A stretch of DNA of 64,000 nucleotides from Dolichospermum sp. LEGE 00240 (lineage in GTDB: Bacteria > Cyanobacteriota > Cyanobacteriia > Cyanobacteriales > Nostocaceae). A model generated the notes under the pieces. That model was not told where the DNA came from, ran no database searches, and saw nothing but the letters and a program-made list of their open reading frames with translations. The translations under genes and the position numbers were made by a program. Shown here in pieces: positions 62,183-64,000 of the stretch (the first letter of the stretch is position 1; each line of letters starts with the position of its first letter). The DNA lies in NCBI RefSeq assembly GCF_015207875.1, contig NZ_JADEVZ010000005.1:62001-126000 (forward strand). Direction: 5' to 3'.

Positions 62183-63016
62183 TTAGCCGACCTTCATTGT
62201 CAACTTCACCCAGCTAAATACAGCCACAAATACCAAAAACTGCACAAAAACAATACTTGGTCCAGATGCTAGGTTAAACAAGCCAGAAACCATCATTCCC
62301 GCGATACTACTGCTAGAACCGACAACCACCGATAGAATTAGAAAGCGGCTGAAATGGTGACTCATGAGTTTGGCTGTAGCAGCCGGAATTACCAAAAACG
62401 CATTTACTAATAAAACACCAACGGCTTTAATTGCTACAGCTACGGCGAGGGAAAGTAAAACAACGAACCCGTAGCGATATAATTGTACAGGTATGCCTTG
62501 GACTTGAGCAACGTCGGGATTAAGAGTTAATAAAATCTGTTGTGGCAGGGTTGATAATAAAAAAACGCTGCTACCCACAAGCACCAACAGGGTCAAAATT
62601 AAATCTGTGTTATCTATGGCTAAAATATCGCCAAATAGCACGCCCATTAAGTTACCGCGATATCCTTGAATAAAACTGGTGAGAATGACACCGATCGCTA
62701 ATGCCCCGGATAGAACTATGCTGAGAACACTATCACTGGCTAAATCGGTTTTATCAATTAGGTAGAGAACAACTACTCCAAAGATTAAGGTAAACGGGAG
62801 TAACATCCAAGTAGGATTAATGTTGAGTAACACGCCTAATGCTACACCTACGAGGGCTGCATGACCAACGGCATGACTAAAAAAGGATAATTGTCGTAAG
62901 GTAACGAAACTGCCCAATAAACCGCCTAAAATGCCCATTAACACAGCACCTATAATGGCACGCTGCATAAAAGGAAATTGTAATAAATTCACCAAGTCAT
63001 GATAGTTAATGGTCAT
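62183..63016 (-). CDS. znuB: Metal ABC transporter permease (ZnuB/MntB type)
   Basis: A 277-residue inner-membrane permease of the ABC-3 family with about eight helices. The start MTINYHDLVNLLQFPFMQRAIIGAVLMG and RQLSFFSHAVGHAALVGVALG (about 41-61) are family hallmarks, as is LLVNAFLVIPAATAKL. Imports zinc or manganese with a periplasmic binding protein. It follows the ATPase gene by 73 bases that carry heptamer and ACTCCTG repeats. The metal cannot be told. Confidence 0.85.
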   Translation of the reverse strand: MTINYHDLVNLLQFPFMQRAIIGAVLMGILGGLLGSFVTLRQLSFFSHAVGHAALVGVALGVLLNINPTWMLLPFTLIFGVVVLYLIDKTDLASDSVLSIVLSGALAIGVILTSFIQGYRGNLMGVLFGDILAIDNTDLILTLLVLVGSSVFLLSTLPQQILLTLNPDVAQVQGIPVQLYRYGFVVLLSLAVAVAIKAVGVLLVNAFLVIPAATAKLMSHHFSRFLILSVVVGSSSSIAGMMVSGLFNLASGPSIVFVQFLVFVAVFSWVKLTMKVG

Positions 63017-63064
63017 ATTAAGAGGAGTCAGGAGTCAGGAGTCAGGAGGAAGAAGAAAAGTTTA

Positions 63065-63083
63065 TTACCAATTACCAATTACC
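63065..63083. repeat. Short heptamer repeat run between znuC and znuB
   Basis: Two to three units of the ACCAATT heptamer, preceded at about 63020-63048 by tandem AGGAGTC copies. Related to the block at 11650-11734. Confidence 0.7.
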
Positions 63084-63089
63084 TGTTCC

Positions 63090-63872
63090 CTAATGATGAT
63101 GTTCATAGCGACTAAAACCTGGACCATAAGTAGCTAAAAGATTTTGTGGTGAAAGGGCTATTTCCGGTTGACCGGAACAGACAAGGGTTTGATTGAGACA
63201 GATGACGCGATCGCAATGACGGCTTACCATATCAATATCGTGAGAAACTTGCAACACCGTCCAATTCTCTTCTCGTTTTAATTCATTTAATAAAGCATAA
63301 AAATCCGTTGTTCCTTGGACATCTACCCCTGCAAAAGCTTCATCCAATACTAACAATTTTCGCGGTGTTACCAAACAATAAGCCAATAATACCCGTTTGA
63401 GTTGACCACCGCTCAGAGTCCCAATAGCCTGATTTCGCAAGCGATAAGCATCAGTACGGTGTAAAGCTGTGGTAACTGCTGCTGATATTTCCCGTTTTTC
63501 TTGCCAAAATTTCGAGAACAATGAATGTTTTTTATTCCCTATTCCTAAAGCTATCAATTCACTAACTGAAATGGGAAAACTGCGATCAAAAATAAAGTTT
63601 TGTGGCATATATCCCAACTGATTCCGCAAATTTCCTAGTCTAGAAATTGGGCGACCAAAAACTTCAATTGTTCCAGCACTGCGGGGAATTAAATCTAAAA
63701 TAGCTTTAATTAAGGTACTTTTCCCAGCCCCATTTGGACCAACTATGGCTGTATCTGTTCCTGCTAACAATTCAAAGGAAACATCTCGCACAGCTAGATA
63801 GCTGCTTTGGTAGACTGTTAACCCAGAAACTTTTAATATTGGTAATGTAAATTCTGCTTGTTCGTCAGTCAT
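63090..63872 (-). CDS. znuC: Metal ABC transporter ATP-binding protein (ZnuC/MntA type)
   Basis: A 260-residue ABC ATPase: Walker A VGPNGAGKS (about 44-52), Q-loop YMPQNF, signature LSGGQLKR and Walker B LLVLDEAFAG, then the H-loop VSHD. The C-terminus ends in a histidine pair (EHHH), common in zinc-type ATPases. It powers the adjacent permease. The periplasmic binding-protein gene is not inside the window and would lie further right. Confidence 0.9.
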   Translation of the reverse strand: MTDEQAEFTLPILKVSGLTVYQSSYLAVRDVSFELLAGTDTAIVGPNGAGKSTLIKAILDLIPRSAGTIEVFGRPISRLGNLRNQLGYMPQNFIFDRSFPISVSELIALGIGNKKHSLFSKFWQEKREISAAVTTALHRTDAYRLRNQAIGTLSGGQLKRVLLAYCLVTPRKLLVLDEAFAGVDVQGTTDFYALLNELKREENWTVLQVSHDIDMVSRHCDRVICLNQTLVCSGQPEIALSPQNLLATYGPGFSRYEHHH

Positions 63873-63954
63873 GTAATTTAGGATTTAAGATGCCAATAAT
63901 TTATAGTGATATGGCAGGAGTCAGAAGTCAGAAAAAAAGAAGGATTCAGGAGTA

Positions 63955-64000
63955 GTCAACTTAAGCCCTGGCGAATGGAATTCACGGAACCACACAAACA
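63955..64000. repeat. Right arm of the 46-bp inverted repeat, at the window edge
   Basis: Exact reverse complement of 61902-61947. It ends at the last base, so the full element is probably longer. Confidence 0.95.

Noticed and set aside
63873-63954. Zur or Fur operator before znuC
   Set aside because: No clear palindrome of the known kind in the visible 80 bases; the promoter may lie further right, beyond the window.

Overview
The window comes from a filamentous, probably heterocyst-forming cyanobacterium (order Nostocales, in the Anabaena/Dolichospermum/Aphanizomenon range). The evidence is many HIP1 octamers (GCGATCGC), a low-GC background, Mg-chelatase subunit ChlH, tocopherol cyclase, fdxN-element-type XisH/XisI proteins, heptanucleotide tandem repeats and a heavy load of short dispersed repeats. 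The species cannot be fixed from sequence alone.

Layout. 1-2.2 kb: sugar-nucleotide genes on the minus strand (start of an SDR epimerase, L-2-hydroxyglutarate oxidase, glucose-1-phosphate cytidylyltransferase). 2.8-6.7 kb: a minus-strand operon of vWA protein, PP2C phosphatase and kinase-TPR protein, matching the TerY-P signalling triad. 7.2-15.5 kb: a PatA-type response regulator, a DUF5131/TcmP pair, a CbbX-like AAA+ ATPase, an MscS channel, and an HTH antitoxin with a toxin remnant. 15.7-17 kb: ahcY. 17.3-24.5 kb: an accessory island of toxin-antitoxin-like and xis-like modules (HicAB, two PIN modules, two intact xisH-xisI pairs plus a decayed third, a retropepsin-like pair, orphan antitoxins). 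24.6-24.8 kb: a gene-free block with strong multi-hairpin potential. 24.9-38.4 kb: mostly core functions (amidase, chlH, an ATP-grasp protein, M3 peptidase, DUF1823, DAHP synthase, tRNA-Arg, tocopherol cyclase) and a CIRCE-controlled small gene. 38.9-59.1 kb: a large Wzx/Wzy-type exopolysaccharide locus (initiating transferase, galE, Wzc-like kinase, flippase, polymerase, glycosyltransferases, methyltransferases) interrupted by duplicated Uma2 genes and MITEs. 59.7-61.4 kb: a PIN module and an MNT/HEPN module among HIP1-rich repeats. 62-64 kb: tRNA-Phe and a metal ABC transporter (ZnuB/ZnuC type) enclosed by a 46-bp inverted repeat.

How the genes work together. The polysaccharide genes form a nearly complete assembly line: lipid-linked initiation, sugar transfer and methylation, flipping, polymerisation and tyrosine-kinase chain-length control. 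No outer-membrane exporter is in the window. The vWA/PP2C/kinase operon is a phospho-signalling unit. The accessory island and the 59-61 kb block show active gene decay: a lost start codon, a one-base frameshift at a toxin start, truncated toxins, and MITE insertions with readable target-site duplications.

The most notable non-coding or structural signals are the CIRCE operator before a hypothetical gene, three short dispersed repeats carried in frame inside chlH, a filled and an empty MITE site within one tandem duplication, and the branched hairpin block at 24.65-24.80 kb.
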